Position numbers and translations under genes: made by a program. 64,000 nucleotides of DNA, from positions 310,001 to 374,000 of the forward strand of contig JAESUZ010001739.1 in NCBI GenBank assembly GCA_017311185.1. Direction: 5' to 3'. This stretch comes from Proteles cristata cristata (Eukaryota > Chordata > Mammalia > Carnivora > Hyaenidae). This document shows, piece by piece, positions 34,502 to 46,732 of this stretch; positions within the stretch are counted from its first letter, which is position 1, and each line of letters begins with the position of its first letter. The notes below the pieces were generated by a model. The model saw only the letters and a list, made by a program, of their open reading frames with translations, made no database searches and was not told where the DNA came from.

Positions 34502-34723
34502 GGGTGCCTGGGTGGCTTAGTCGGTTAAGCGTCCGACTTTCGCTTAGGTCATGATCTCGCGGTTCGTGGGTTCGAGCCCCGCGTCGGGCTCTGTGCTGAC
34601 TGCCAGCTCAGAGCCTGAGCCTGTTTCAGTCTGTGACTCCTTCTCTCTCTGACCCTCCCCTGCTCACGCTGTCTCTCTCTCCTAGAAATAAATAAAACAT
34701 TAAAAAAAATTAAAAAAAAAAAA
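34502..34723 (+). mobile_element. Young feliform CAN SINE, perfect 19-bp duplication
   Basis: AGAACTAGCATAACAGGGG flanks it at 34483-34501 and 34724-34742. The head keeps intact tRNA-like boxes and CpGs (GATCTCGCGGTTCGTGGGTT), consistent with recent insertion. It shares CTGACTGCCAG and CCTAGAAATAAATAAAACAT with the copies at 22215 and 33079. Confidence 0.97.
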
Positions 34724-34742
34724 AGAACTAGCATAACAGGGG

Positions 34743-35640
34743 AAGAAAGTGTGTGTTGGGATGAGGGGTGGGTCTGGAGCAGTGGGGAAAGGGGTAGGAG
34801 CCTGGGAAGGCTGCCTTTCAGCAGCTGATTATCAGCCTACGATATTTAAGATTTATTCTTGCAGCCCAGCCAGCTGTTTATAAGCTCTGCCAGAGGCTTT
34901 TAGCTAACAGACAGAACTTTTAGAGCTTTCTGGTAAGTTGGGCCATGGTGAGAGACACCAAAGTAGCCCTGGAATGACTTTGAGGGGATAGCTGGGGTCC
35001 TGGCTCCATTAGAAGGCAGCCCAAGTCAAGGAGCATTTGTAGCCTGTTTGCTGAGGGTGTACCTGTCACAGTTTTCAAAGAATGGCCAAGGTATCATGCC
35101 CTAATTTCTCACAAAACATGGTCTCTGTCCATGAGAGACCAAGGCATGGGGGTCCAATGAGGGGATGAATGTTTTTAGTGATAACAGGAAGCATATGCCC
35201 TAATCGAGAAGGGTGTCTCCTAAGGCTCCCTTGCAGTCTCTTGGGACATGGAGAAGACTCAGGTAATGTATTGAACTGCAAATTCCTTTCAAGGAAAAGG
35301 TATAGTTCTCATCGAAATTGCAATACATGCACAGCTCTGGAGCTCCCTGGTCAGCTGACTGCCACTGCTGGCTTTCTTCCAAAATCAAAGGCTTGTCTCT
35401 TAAAACCGTGGGTTGTACTTTTTGCCTATGGCCATCAGCAGTGACATAAATGGCCCTGCTTGGGCACATCTTTGTCACCCTCAGATGCAGGCTCCAATCC
35501 GTGACCCAGACGTGCAGATAGTACAATGTAGGCTCAGTGCTTTGCAAGACTGTGACACTCCGGCCCTCCATGGCTGGTGCTAATAAGTGGGCCCAGACTG
35601 CCTCACCACCACACCCAGACTGACATTAACTAAACAGAGT
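34743..35640. other. No recognised element
   Basis: No gene or repeat is supported. A minus-strand frame at 35200-35571 (123 codons) matches nothing known to me. Confidence 0.4.
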
Positions 35641-35850
35641 AGGCACCTGAGTGGCTCAGTCAGTTAAGCCTCTGATTCTTGATTTCCATTCAGGTCATGA
35701 TCTCATGGTTCATGGGATTGAGCCCTGCAAAGGGCTCTGCTCTAACAGGGTGAAGCCTGTTTGGGATTTTCTCTCCACCCCCCTCTCTGCCCCTCCCCTG
35801 CTCTCTTTTTCTCTCTCTCTCAATATAAATAAATAAGCATTTAAAAAGTC
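35641..35850 (+). mobile_element. Older CAN SINE
   Basis: GGCACCTGAGTGGCTCAGTC, AGGTCATGATCTCATGGTTC, TTGAGCCCTGCAAAGGGCTC and a CT-rich, AATAAATAA tail. CpGs have decayed to TG/CA. No clear target-site duplication remains. It is older than the three young copies. Confidence 0.92.
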
Positions 35851-36469
35851 AGCAGGGAGAATAATCTGAATTTATTGCTATGCCATAGCTATTTGGTGTT
35901 AAGTAATAGCCCTCCTTCCCCAGAGGGGAACACCCGGTCCCCTTGTTGGTAACTCCTGTGTTAGCCCTTCTCACGCCCATTCTGGTGGACCGATCATGTC
36001 TATCAAACATGCCTGGTACAGTAGGTCAAAGGCCAAATGTGCCCTGAGGGTGGGCATCCTAAGGATGGCTGGCCAGGAGGACTTCCTCCTATCATAAGAC
36101 AAGGAGTGAGCCTATTTCTCAATCATGGCCCTGAACCCTGAGTTGAAGAAGGAAAGCAGCTGAACACAGTAAGGTGGGGACCAGGAACAGCTAACAAGCA
36201 CCTGGCCTAGAGAATGGGCAGTGACCCCAGAGGAACAAATTAAGAGCTGTCAGCTGGTGATGTTCACATGGGACCTTGAGCTGTCACCTCCCTTGTGTAT
36301 GCTAACTGCAGCCACAACTATATACCTATGGATAAGGACACCTAAGTTCTCTGAGGGCACTATATGCTAAAAATAATAACATAGCATACTCAGAAGCTTC
36401 CATGAAAGATAAAACTGTATTTAAAAAGTTATTGCTCCCAGAATAGTCTATGAAAATATTTTTACAAGA
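35851..36469. other. No recognised element
   Basis: No gene or repeat is supported. Confidence 0.4.
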
Positions 36470-36905
36470 GCAAGCCTTGGCAGACAAATGGATAAACAAA
36501 ATATGTTCTGTCCATACAATGGAATATTATCCAGCCTTAAAAAGGGAGGAAATTCTAACTCGTGCTACAACATAGGGGTACTGTGAGGACATCATGCTAA
36601 GTGAGATAAACCAGACACAAAAAGGCAAACACTGTGATTCCACTCGTGTGAGGTCCCAGAGTAATGAGATTCATAGAGAATTGGGCAGTAGGATGGTGGG
36701 CACCAGGGGCTGGAGGAGCGGGGATGGGGACTTGTTTTGTAATGGGAACAGAATTTCAGTTTTGCAAGATGAAGAAGTCCTAAAGATGGATGGCAGTGAT
36801 GGTTACACAATGGCACGATGTACTTAATGCCACTGAACTGCACACATAAAGAATACTTAAAATGGTAAAATCTATGTGTATTTCATTAAATTATAGATAT
36901 ATCTC
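36470..36905 (+). mobile_element. L1M 3' end
   Basis: ACAAATGGATAAACAAAATA, CCATACAATGGAATATTATC, ATGCTAAGTGAGATAAACCA, TGGGCACCAGGGGCTGGAGG, CACTGAACTGCACACATAAA and TTTCATTAAATTATAG follow the L1M consensus. Confidence 0.85.
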
Positions 36906-39370
36906 CAAGCCAATTTAAATCTAGTTCTAGAAGACGATCAGATAAGTGTGCGACTCTGCAGTCTGACTCGTCTTTGCCACCATGAGGACATCCGGCTGGA
37001 GTGGGATGGGGAGTTGGAGGATGAGAGGAGGCCACCAAGGGTGTGCATGGGTGGCTCCCTGGCTACCCTGCAGTCATACAAACAGCTCCAGTGCAGAACA
37101 CTGGGCACGGCCCTCAGGCTTTGGGGTTCCTTTCCCAGGAGGGAAAGGGCACAAGGTTCTGCAGCTCCCCGACCAGATGTGGGTGATTTATTCCCTGGGA
37201 CTCAGGTTCCTTCTCCACGAAGTAGATCTGATCACGTTAACACAGAGGGCTGCTTTGAGTATGAATTCAATGAGACAATGAGGCCTGTGAACACTGTATC
37301 CTGGTGTTTCTCAGGCTGGGAACTATGTTTCCTAGAATCCCCTTTCCTATGTTTCAGGGCTAGAGTTGGCCAGGAAGGAATTTGCTCAGGACCTGGAAGG
37401 GGGCAGTGAGGCAGCAGTGGCTATGCTTTTTGGGTCATGTGATCACAAGCAGGTGCCACAGGGTCTGATGGCTCCCATCTTGCTCTCCCCTCCATGCTGC
37501 AGCCAGGTCTGGGTTCTCCCTTGAAGACTGACGTGCTCACCACTCAGAATAACTACCTAGCTTCGTCTTCTAACCCTCTCTTCCTCAGTGACCGTGTATG
37601 GTCATGTGTGGTCATGAAACACAGTCAGGGAAGTGAAGGAGCCTGGGAATTCAGCACTCAGACACCAATTTGAATGCCCACGTGACCTCCCATGACCGTG
37701 GCAAGGCAGGAATCAAGCACACATCTACAGCTTTGAGTGGACCCCATATGGCATTTTCCATGGGATTCCTAATATCCCACCTCCCACATCAGAAGAAGGA
37801 AATGGGACAAACTAGAACAATCTGTGCACAAATTCTAGCTCACCGCTCTCCTCAGAAACGACTATGAGAGGTGTCTCCTGTGAGGTAAAAGCGGTAAGGA
37901 CATGGCATGAGGTAAGACTCCAGAAGCAGCATCTCAACAACCAGCATCACAGGCAAGAACAAATCTCCACCACTGGGACCCCAGCATCAACGACCAAGAA
38001 TCTCATCCAAGAAGCTTCTCACCAGAAGCAAGGAGCAAGGGCCTGAGACAGGTGGCTCTCCACATAGCACACGCTTCCAGAAAACACGCAGTTTAAATGG
38101 GCTCATTTTCCTCCTGCTGCTCTTCTGAAGGTTTAAAGTGGTTTGTGAAGAGGTCGGCTAAACTGCATATTTTACAGATCATCTAGCTTCATTGATCTTC
38201 ATCAAAGTATTTCTTCTTGATAGAGCAACTCCCTTTCCCTGTGTTAAATTGACTGTTGGGATTTTAACCAAGGAAATAGTTGTGTAATGAAAACTCATTC
38301 TCCCTTCTTCTCCTTCTTCTCCCAGGACCCAAAGCTGCCTTCTCCCTCTTCCATCCCCTCCATGCCTGGCATTAGCAAGGGGCTGAACTACAGACTTGTT
38401 ATCACAAAACTGACAAATGCTCTGGAGGAGAGAGAAAAACAGAGAGACAGAGACAGAGAAATACATGAAACACTTTAGTACCGTAAATTATGACACAGAT
38501 GGAACTTCATAATCTCAGATGAATCTTGAATGCTGCTCACTTTTTTAAAGGCCAGAATTACTAGATTTAGAAGTACAAAAGTTGTGTCCCAGATTATTTG
38601 ATATCTCATTCTGCCACTAAGGAGATGTGTGACTGGAGTGACTTGCCAATTCTCACAGAGCGTCAGTCCCTGCCCGAATAGGCAGCCCAGCCTGGTCTAT
38701 AGATCCACCTGAGGGCACTTCTGCCCCCACTCCGTATGTCTGTGGCTCCCCTACTAGGGCATTCCACTTCCCAAGTCTCCCTGCTCACCTCTCCCCTATC
38801 TACAGCCTCAGCCCCGATACCCACAGATATTGTTGCCTTGGCAGATGAGGAAGCAAGATGAGGGGGGCAGTGGCTGGCTCAAGATCATACATTTGAGTAG
38901 CCAGACCCCAGCTTTCTGAAGGTGGAGTTCACAGAAGGGCTGACAGTGTCAGCTAGAAGGTCAGGCTGATACATTCTTCCAGAGGAAGTCAACACTGCCC
39001 GAAAACACTCCTCCAAAAAGGGTCCCTATCTTGTTGCTTCATGTCAACAGAATGCCTAATCCTATCTTACTGCTTATTCCTGCAGCACCTGGCAGTCCTG
39101 GAACTCACTCCTATCTCTCAACATCTCTGCTCCTTGGTGTTCAGAGCCTTGACCTCTCCAGGCTCTTGCCTCACCCTTGTGGCCCCTGGGCTCATATTCC
39201 ATTCAGCCATTATGGTGGGCACTCCCAGGAGGAGTATACAAGTCCTTCTGCCTAGTTCTTCCATCACTCACCTTAGGTGCCCTATCCCCTCGTGTGCTTT
39301 TAATAAACCATGTGTTGAGAGCTCTATTTCCAGTCTGTCTTAGCCTGTTTTGTACAACTACCTGCTGATG
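36906..39370. other. Long stretch without recognised element
   Basis: A 153-codon frame at 36948-37409 has no recognised domain or clear splice context. 38427-38460 is a short GAGACA-type repeat. 38580-38905 has weak MIR-like wording but is too diverged to call. Confidence 0.35.
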
Positions 39371-39374
39371 TTAG

Positions 39375-40625
39375 ATGTAGCACAGATACACCAAGCCTGT
39401 ACATCTAAGACAAACCACAGAAAACATTATCTTCCTCCTCTCTCCAAACCTGATCACCTGCCTATTGTCCCTGTTTCATTTACTCAAACCAAAAACATGG
39501 GGCTCATTTCAGACTCTCTCCCTCCCCTGGTCCCCTCATTCAATTCAATCATCAAACCTTGCCTCAGGGACTCACCTCAAACCCCCTCAAGGGGTTACTC
39601 AGGCAGCCTTTTCTGTTTTGTTACTATTACCTGCCTGGGTTACGAAAATAACCTCCTAACTGGTTGTATGGTCCCTAACCATGCCTCTCTGCCATGTACC
39701 ACACTGTAACCACGGTAATCATGTCTGATGCTCTTTAAAACCATCCCATGGTTTCCCACTCAAGGAAAAGGATAAAGTCAGACTTTATGTGGCACATGAG
39801 GCTCCCACTGACCTGATCCCAACTGCCTGTCTACACTCACAATCTGCAGTCCTGACATCACTCTAAGGGGCCTGCTGTAGCCAAAACAGCTGGAACCTAC
39901 CCAACTCCCATACCTCCCCACCGACCCCCATCTTTCTTGCTTTAAGAGCCTGCTCCTGAGACAGAGGCTGAAAATGACCAGCACTCACTTTCCCAGACTC
40001 CGTTGCAGATTTATGTCCATATTCCCACCAGTGAGAGGCAAGGGGATGTTTTTCTTCCCTTATAAATGGAGAACAGCTCAAGGAGCGCTGGCCCTTTCAT
40101 CTTATCATTGGACTTTGTCAGTGAAGGACGTGATGCCTGAACTGTATCAGTCATCTTCTACTGTGAGGAACACACTGTGTGTGGTAAGTAGGGCAGAGAG
40201 GTAGGAAGAGCCTGCATCCTTGATGACTTCTTTGAGCCTAGGACTAACACTGAGACCACTCACTCCAAGAGTTCTTGATAAATGATATCATGAGTTTCCC
40301 TATGATTTAAACCACTTTCAATTGGGTTTCTGTTACTTGCAGCCAAGAGCATCTAAATGATGCATCTACCTGACTATGTTATTAGATTGTTCTGATATTT
40401 CCCCCAGACTGTGTCCTCTGCCTGCCTACCCAGAAGGCCATTCCTACCTGCTTAACTCTCAGAGCAGGGCCTCCTCCAGGGAGCCTGGGCAGATGTCTGT
40501 CTTGTCATTTGTCACATCATATTCCAACCACCTTTCTTCCCCACCAGACAGAAGCTTCCTTGTGTCTAAGTCCTCCCTTATTCTTTCAGTGCCCAGCCTG
40601 GGACAGTGGCTGTGCCATACAAGCT
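39375..40625 (+). mobile_element. L2 LINE, sense, interrupted by another old repeat
   Basis: 39375-39955 shows CATTTCAGACTCTCTCCCTC, AATAACCTCCTAACTGGTTG, CCCATGGTTTCCCACTCAAG and GGATAAAGTCAGACTTTATG. 40385-40625 shows GTGTCCTCTGCCTGCCTACC, CAGACAGAAGCTTCCTTGTG and GTGCCCAGCCTGGGACAGTG, a decayed L2 3' end. The block between (39960-40365) is a different repeat. No ORF survives. Confidence 0.6.
39960..40365 (+). mobile_element. Unassigned old repeat nested in L2
   Basis: TTTCCCAGACTCCGTTGCAG, CACCAGTGAGAGGCAAGGGG, GAGCCTGCATCCTTGATGAC, TAAACCACTTTCAATTGGGT and TTCTGTTACTTGCAGCCAAG follow a mammalian repeat I remember (ending TTACTTGCAGCCAAAAGCAT), but I cannot name it with confidence. Confidence 0.5.
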
Positions 40626-41435
40626 CATCAGCTTCCATTTCATTTCTCCAACCAGACAGTAAAGCAACACCAGACCTTCCTTGGTGCTATAATTAAGCCC
40701 CACAATCTTCCACAGTGAATAGAATGGATTTGCTTTTAAACTTTTATACTGTTTTTCCTTGTCAGGAGCCTAAATGAAATGCCGTACAAGTTGGGATTGA
40801 TAATTAGCTATGATTGATCAAAGGAGTTAGTTTCCTTACTTAGGGCACCTGTATTAAGATTTAAATGGAAGCCAATTTACCTTCCTTAGTCTTGTCTAGG
40901 GAGCCTTATTTCGTAGGATTGGACAGACAGGAGTAAAAGAAAACAGGGAGAGAATTCCAAATGACACACCAGTGGCTGGAACCCTGACAAGTCACCTAGA
41001 AGCCCAACAAAACCATACCCCATCCAGGGCCATGATTCTGAGCCATCATCAGGCAACCATACCCACCAACCTACTCAACAAACACAGAATCGCCCTCAAA
41101 ACTTGAACACCTTCCTGGAATTCTGGAAGCCCAGCTCTGCCAAAGCCAAGCACTCACTGCATTGCTTACTGAATCCCACAGAATCTGCATTCAGGTTTCT
41201 AAGAAGAGGTGACAGAGGGTAGGGAACTGTGAAGGAATATCATTTGTCTCTGCATCTTTAATGCTCTCCATGGCCATGGTGTGCTAAGTTCACCTCTCCC
41301 CATCTGCAATGGCTCCTTAGCTCTCCTGATGCCTGTCTTCCTGATAAACCCTTGCATAGGCTTGTTCTTCCCCTCCCTCTACATGTCTCCCCCTCCGATG
41401 TTTTACTTCAACAAGGCCCATACTATTTCCTCTCC
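40626..41435. other. No recognised element
   Basis: No gene or repeat is supported. Confidence 0.4.
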
Positions 41436-41439
41436 ATAT

Positions 41440-41640
41440 TTCTACCCTCTCCAGGGCTTTGCTCTGCCTTCACTGCTGTTTGTAACACCTCTTGATTTAG
41501 CATCATCTGTGAATTTCATTAAATTGCTGTTTACTGATGCTTCCAGTATCATTAATAAAGATGTTAAACAAAACCCAGGCTTGTAACCAATGCCTGCTGC
41601 AATGATGGGACACCCCCTCCCCACTTCCCATCCTGCCATT
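41440..41640 (-). mobile_element. CR1/L3-like LINE reverse-transcriptase fragment
   Basis: On the minus strand the sequence reads a decayed NIFIND-type motif and then MKFTDDAKSRG, matching the catalytic FADD region of CR1/L3 reverse transcriptases (first residue after F changed from A to T). L3/CR1 elements died early in mammalian evolution. The frame 41442-41639 is a relic, not a gene. Confidence 0.65.
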
Positions 41641-42534
41641 TAGCATGGCCGTCTCTGTGCTTTTTATTTCTGCCACTGAGCCGTCCCCAACCAGCTTTCA
41701 GACCGAGTGGCCGGGCTCAACTCTCTTTTAATTGAACTTAATTCTGCAAGTAATGTTTTCTCCAGAGGCCCCACAGACATGCATAATAGGTGTGTTAACC
41801 GAAGTAGATGCATTCTTTACAGAAGACCAAAGCCAAGGGCCATCAGCAATCCCCACATGCTGAGGGGGGACAGAGCTGAACAGAGGCCTCATGCACACTG
41901 GCATATATAGCTGAGGGAGCCTGAAAGAGTGCCCTGGGACACTCTTCCAGCAATAACTCCACCTCAATGAAACAGGGTTTTTCTCTTTTCAATTAAAAAG
42001 AAAGTTTCTTACCTGGGTTTGTAAATTGATTTTTTCAATTTAAAATACTATGTTTTATAGTGACTCATATTTTAAAAATGGGAATGGTGAAAGCATTTCT
42101 TCCTGCCTGAACCAAGAGAACTTCAGTAGGAAACTCAACTTCCTCCCCTTGACTGCTTCCATGGAAGAAGTTCACCAGATACCACCTCTCCAGTTTGTCT
42201 GGCCCAGCCTAGGTATCTCCCTCGGTTGCTAAATCCCCTGCCTGTGTCTGCAGGTGTCGAGAAAACCCTGCTAACTGTCCTGCCCAGATAATTTGCTCCA
42301 TGCTCAGATGCCCATTCTAATTGTTCAGTTCATGTCACTCCAGACAACCCTGTCCCCCAGGGATGTGGTCTCCAGTAACAACCATGACACTCATCAGCTG
42401 AGCAATTTTGAAAATACCATACAGTCTCTCTGGACTTAATTCCCACAGACAAAAATTAAGAGCTGAGAAGAACAGTAGTTCCCCACTTTGGACTTTAATG
42501 GACCAGTTACATTAAAAATCTTGAAATAGTACTT
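41641..42534. other. No recognised element
   Basis: No gene or named repeat. A strongly AT-rich patch lies at 41980-42080. Confidence 0.4.
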
Positions 42535-43010
42535 CTACGTTTATGCTCAAAAAGCATAAAAGCAGAAACTCAAACAGATATTCATATGCCTATGTTTCCA
42601 GCAGCATAATTCACAGAACCAAAAGGTGGAAACAACCCAAATGCCTATCGATGGATGAACAGACAGGCAAAATGTGGTCTATACATACAACAGAATATTA
42701 TTCAGCCTTTGAAATGAAGAATATTCTGACACATGCTACAACATATGGTATGATTCCACTTATGTGAGCACTCAAACCCATAGAAACAAAGTAGAACAGA
42801 GGTTACCAGGGACTGGGTGAAGGAAGGAATGAGGAACAACTGTTGAATGCGTACAGGGTTTCTGTTTGGGATGATGAAAAAGATCTGGATATGGATCATG
42901 GTAATGGCTGCACAATACCATGAATGTTAATGCCACTGAATTACACACTTAAATATGGCTAACATGTTAATTCTGTGTTATGTACATTTTGCCACAATAA
43001 AAATAACAAA
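42535..43010 (+). mobile_element. L1M 3' end
   Basis: TTTCCAGCAGCATAATTCAC, AACCCAAATGCCTATCGATG, CAACAGAATATTATTCAGCC, TGGGTGAAGGAAGGAATGAG, CACTGAATTACACACTTAAA and TTTTGCCACAATAAAAATAA follow the consensus. Confidence 0.87.
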
Positions 43011-43940
43011 TCAACTCACAACAGAAAGACCATTTTAACACCAAAAAGGTGAGTGGACAGAAAGCTCAAAAGGAAGGAAAATCTGACTTCTCCTGGGAGA
43101 CTGGGCACCTTTACTTAGATAATGTGACAGAGAGGCTGCACGTGTGCAAGCACACCTCACACTGTTCTCATTCCCCCTTCGGCCTCAGGGTCAGGGTCAG
43201 AGCTACTGGCAGTGACTCGGGTAAGCCAACTATACCCATCTCTCCCCAATTCAGTGCTCGCATGTTGGTGGTTTGGAATCAGACACGATGGAAGTCTTTA
43301 TGCCCCCAAATTGGCATATGCCATCAGGTCTTTTTTCCAGAGAACTGACCATTAACCATTGGCCAGCACACCCCTGCAGCCAAAAGTAGTTGGTCATGGT
43401 TGCCGAAGTCATCTGTGCATGATCTGGCAAAAGGAACTTCAGAATCTGATGATCTTTTGGTTTTCTTACAGCTCAGACATACCTTATGACTCTGAAGGAT
43501 ATCAGATCATCAGGCGACAGCTGCACACGTACAGTGGCAGCCAGGCCATAGTGCAGAGGGAGCAAGACAGAACTGCTGTGTGTCCTTCATGTCCCCATTG
43601 CATAAACTGCTCACCAAAGGTCCAGCATGCTCATCTCTAGAATGAGCAGGTGGCTAAGTAAACACAGAACCAACCCCAAACTAGCACACTGAGAACACTG
43701 GCTGTGCCCACAAAAAAAGTTTGTCCAACTTGGAGCATTTAGGAAAAGATGGGCAAAGTATGTGGGTTTGGTGTGGGGTACCCAATGCCATGGTCAGCTC
43801 CATCCACTCTGGGTGCATCCCCATCAATGCTGGACCTCCATGGGAGTCCCTCTGCCAAATGCACTTCTGTCAGGTAAACTAGAAACCTCAGACCTTCTCA
43901 TCCACCCACACTGGCCCTCTAAAAGGATCTTCGAAACAAC
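43011..43940. other. No recognised element
   Basis: No gene or repeat is supported. It includes a short GGGTCAGGGTCAG duplication at about 43188. Confidence 0.4.
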
Positions 43941-43941
43941 T

Positions 43942-44450
43942 AAGTGTCCTGGTTATCTATCGCTGCATAACAAATGAGCCCAGAACTCAGTGGCATAAAC
44001 AACAGTCAGTTTTGCCTACAAACATGAAACTTGAACAGGGCTTGTCAGTAACAGTGTGTGTCTGCTCCACATGAGAACAGCCTTGCAGGTCAGTTAGAGC
44101 CAGAGAATCTGCCCGCAGGGAGCCCACTTGAGGGGCAGGCGCATGATGCTGGCTGTTGGAACTTAGCCAGGACCATCAGCTGGGGCCTTGGTTCCTCCCC
44201 ACATGGGCCTTTCCCCAGGGCTGCTTGGGCTTCCTCACAGGGTGTCCGGGTCCAAGGGTGAGGGTTCCAAGAGACAAACTGCAAGCTGCTGGTCTCTGAA
44301 GACTAAGCCCAGAAATTGGCACAGGGTCACTTCTGCTATAATCCATGGGTCAAAGCTGCCACACAGAGACCAGGTTCAAGTGGGGGGAATATGCCCCCAC
44401 CTCTGGATGGTTGGAGTGTCCACAAATGTGCATCCATCTCGAACCCACCA
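43942..44450 (-). mobile_element. Old LTR-like (MaLR/MLT-type) repeat, antisense
   Basis: GGTTATCTATCGCTGCATAA, CCCAGAACTCAGTGGCATAA, GAGGGTTCCAAGAGACAAAC, GGCACAGGGTCACTTCTGCT and CCACCTCTGGATGGTTGGAG follow a common mammalian repeat in antisense. Its reverse complement ends like the block at 1263-1650. Family assignment is tentative. Confidence 0.6.
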
Positions 44451-44682
44451 CCTCTAGATATGAGCTAACTTCAGCTCAGCTACAGAGGTCACTTAGAAAC
44501 CACAGGATTGTTACATCATGTCTTAACTTAGCAGAGCTTACACTCAGGGTTCAAGTTCCATGCAGGCTGACTGAGTGGCCAGCTCAGTGCCTGGCAAAGG
44601 CATTCGGTAAGTGTTTGCTGTACTGTTAAATTTAACAAGTCCCGTGCTTTGTCTTTCCAATCACATCAGAATTCTAAAACCA

Positions 44683-44706
44683 GGGGTAGGGGTGGGAGGG
44701 GGAGGG
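44683..44706 (+). other. G-quadruplex-prone run
   Basis: GGGGTAGGGGTGGGAGGGGG has four G-runs of at least three with 1-2-base loops, meeting the usual G4 motif. It is an isolated feature about 250 bp upstream of the candidate regulatory block. Confidence 0.8.
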
Positions 44707-44929
44707 AGAGAAGATTACCAACTGCATATGAGCCAAAGAAAGAATTCCCAATTAGAGCAAAACTAATCTGAAATGCTGGGGGAAATGAGGACAGAGGGAA
44801 ATAACCATGTGTCAGTTTGTTAGACTGGCCCCCAATAATACGAGATATGGTTTAATAAAAAAGTAGACAGAAAGAGAATGGTGCCGTTTAAATGGATCAA
44901 AATCAGTTACTAACCAGACTAAAGTTGAT

Positions 44930-45620
44930 TTCAGCCACTTGCAAAATCACATGCTCAGTGTAGTCCCAGGTAAATCTTACTATGTAAGTGTTTTATCTGC
45001 AAGCGAGATAGCTTCCTAAATTCTGTAGGTGGCCCGTTACATCATAAGCAGCTGCACCCCTGTAAACAACTTTACTTTATTGTTCCACTGCATCTTTATT
45101 GTTCACAACTTCAATAACCTAACAACACACAAACAGCATTCTGTTCCTTACAGAAACACTGTTTTACTGTAAAATTCCAGGACACACATCTTTCCAAAGG
45201 CGGATGGCTTTGCTGCATAACACTATTACATATATAATTACCTACATCACAAATATTTTCAAAATCGAAACCGCTAAGCTTTCTTGCTGTCTCTTTTTCT
45301 TATGCTGTCTCCATAGCAACCTGCCTCCCCTCCCCCAGAGACAAAGAGAACACAGAAGACATCTTTAAATTGGCATAAATTAGCGACAAATTCTTTATTT
45401 AATCAGATACACAGCTTACTCTAATGATTACCATACACCAGAATTATCCAGAAATAATAATTGCAGCTCATAAAAACGAACCTCTGTAAACAGACCTCTG
45501 TGTTTACACTCGATGACAGCATAATTATAAAACACGGCATCCAGTCTTCTCTCACCATTACACCCTCATCCCCTCGTTTACCATCCTCTGTAACCCGCCA
45601 TGACCACGGCACCCCTCCTT
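44930..45620. promoter_or_regulatory. Candidate conserved enhancer-like block
   Basis: This 690-bp segment has no recognisable repeat. It contains a FOX-type GTAAACAA (45062), two direct TTTATTGTT SOX-type sites 19 bp apart (45076, 45095), an RFX-type CTCCATAGCAAC (ending 45320), a homeodomain palindrome TAATGATTA (45422-45430), several ATAATT motifs and an E-box CAGCTG. Such clustering with repeat exclusion is typical of developmental enhancers, but conservation was not tested. Confidence 0.35.
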
Positions 45621-46090
45621 CTCAGAGAAGTGCATGCAGCCCTGTAGCCTTTCCTCCCAGGGCTGCAGGATAGGCCCTGCCCCAGCGCCCGACGGCTCCT
45701 GGACGACTTTCCTCTCCCGCAAAGGCAGAGCCTAGGTATGTGCCAATGTTAATTTCAGACATGAAACAGACTCACTAACCCAAACCCATGCTGGGCAGGA
45801 AGGTATTAAGAATGCTCTCAATTAACTCTGGTATTGATATAGGGACAGGCCTGCAAGAGTTAAGGGACCCTTGGTCTCTCCTGCCATAAACACTGTCATT
45901 GGTGACATGTTGAGGGTAACTCTGGACACAGAGTGTCATCTCCAGGCAGGGAGGGCTCACTGCCCTCCCATTCACGCACTTCAGCTCACGAAATTCTCAG
46001 AGAGTGATCGCAGAGCCCAAAGGGCAACCTCGGAGTCCAGACTACATTTCCCTCGGCGGTCCCAGCTCCCAGCCGGCCTTCAAACACTTT
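45621..46090. promoter_or_regulatory. Possible weak promoter with ZNF143-type motif
   Basis: ACTACATTTCCC at 46041-46052 matches the ZNF143/THAP11 motif (ACTACAnnTCCC), which is strongly promoter-associated in mammals. It sits in a CpG-retaining stretch (CCTCGGCGG, AGCCGGCC). 45680-45720 is also GC-rich. No TATA or recognisable first exon is visible. Confidence 0.3.
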
Positions 46091-46732
46091 TTTAAAGTAA
46101 ACATGTTCAGGTGGGTATGGCACTAAGCTGTGAGAAACACATGTCTACTTTTCTCTTTTAAGAAAACACAAATAATACATAACCTTCCATTGGTTTCTAT
46201 GGAAAAAAAAAAAGGAAGGATAAAGAGGGTCCAACAGTGTCAGACACACATGTACACAGGGCTTTCTCCTGCCCCAGGAAACGCTGCTGGGGGAACAACA
46301 TGGAGGCAGGGGGCCTCGCCAGCAGTGAACAAGGCAACCTGCCCCGAAATACCAGCTTTGAAGAGAGCACATTCTGTGGAAGGTCGGCCACCAGCCAACT
46401 GCTCCGAGAAACTCATGGCAGACACGTGGCCACTCTCTCCCACATGTGAGAAACGTGCCATTTTCCACCCCCAAAAGTTATTTTCGTTGTGAGTGTACAT
46501 AGTCACATAAGTTGCTCCTCTTTAAAGTTGGGCTTTGTAAATCATTTAATTGGAACACAATAAAGCCTTCATTTGGCCCCATTTCCAATTTGGAGAAAAT
46601 ACAGGGAATTGAGAAACAAGTTAATGACCAGACGCAAATCCAGAATGTGGGACATTTCACAAAATAACTACTGTCCTGGTGTCCTCAAAAGGTCAATGCC
46701 TTAGAAAAACAAAGTTGGGAAACTGTTCTAGA
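46091..46732. other. No recognised element
   Basis: A 120-codon frame (46130-46492) shows no domain; overlapping frames occur on both strands. No repeat is identified. Confidence 0.4.

Noticed and set aside
33079..34742. CRISPR-like spaced repeats
   Set aside because: The repeats are two SINE copies more than 1 kb apart, each with its own duplication.
36948..37409. A 153-codon open frame as a coding exon
   Set aside because: No recognised domain, and overlapping frames of similar length occur; no clear splice sites frame it.
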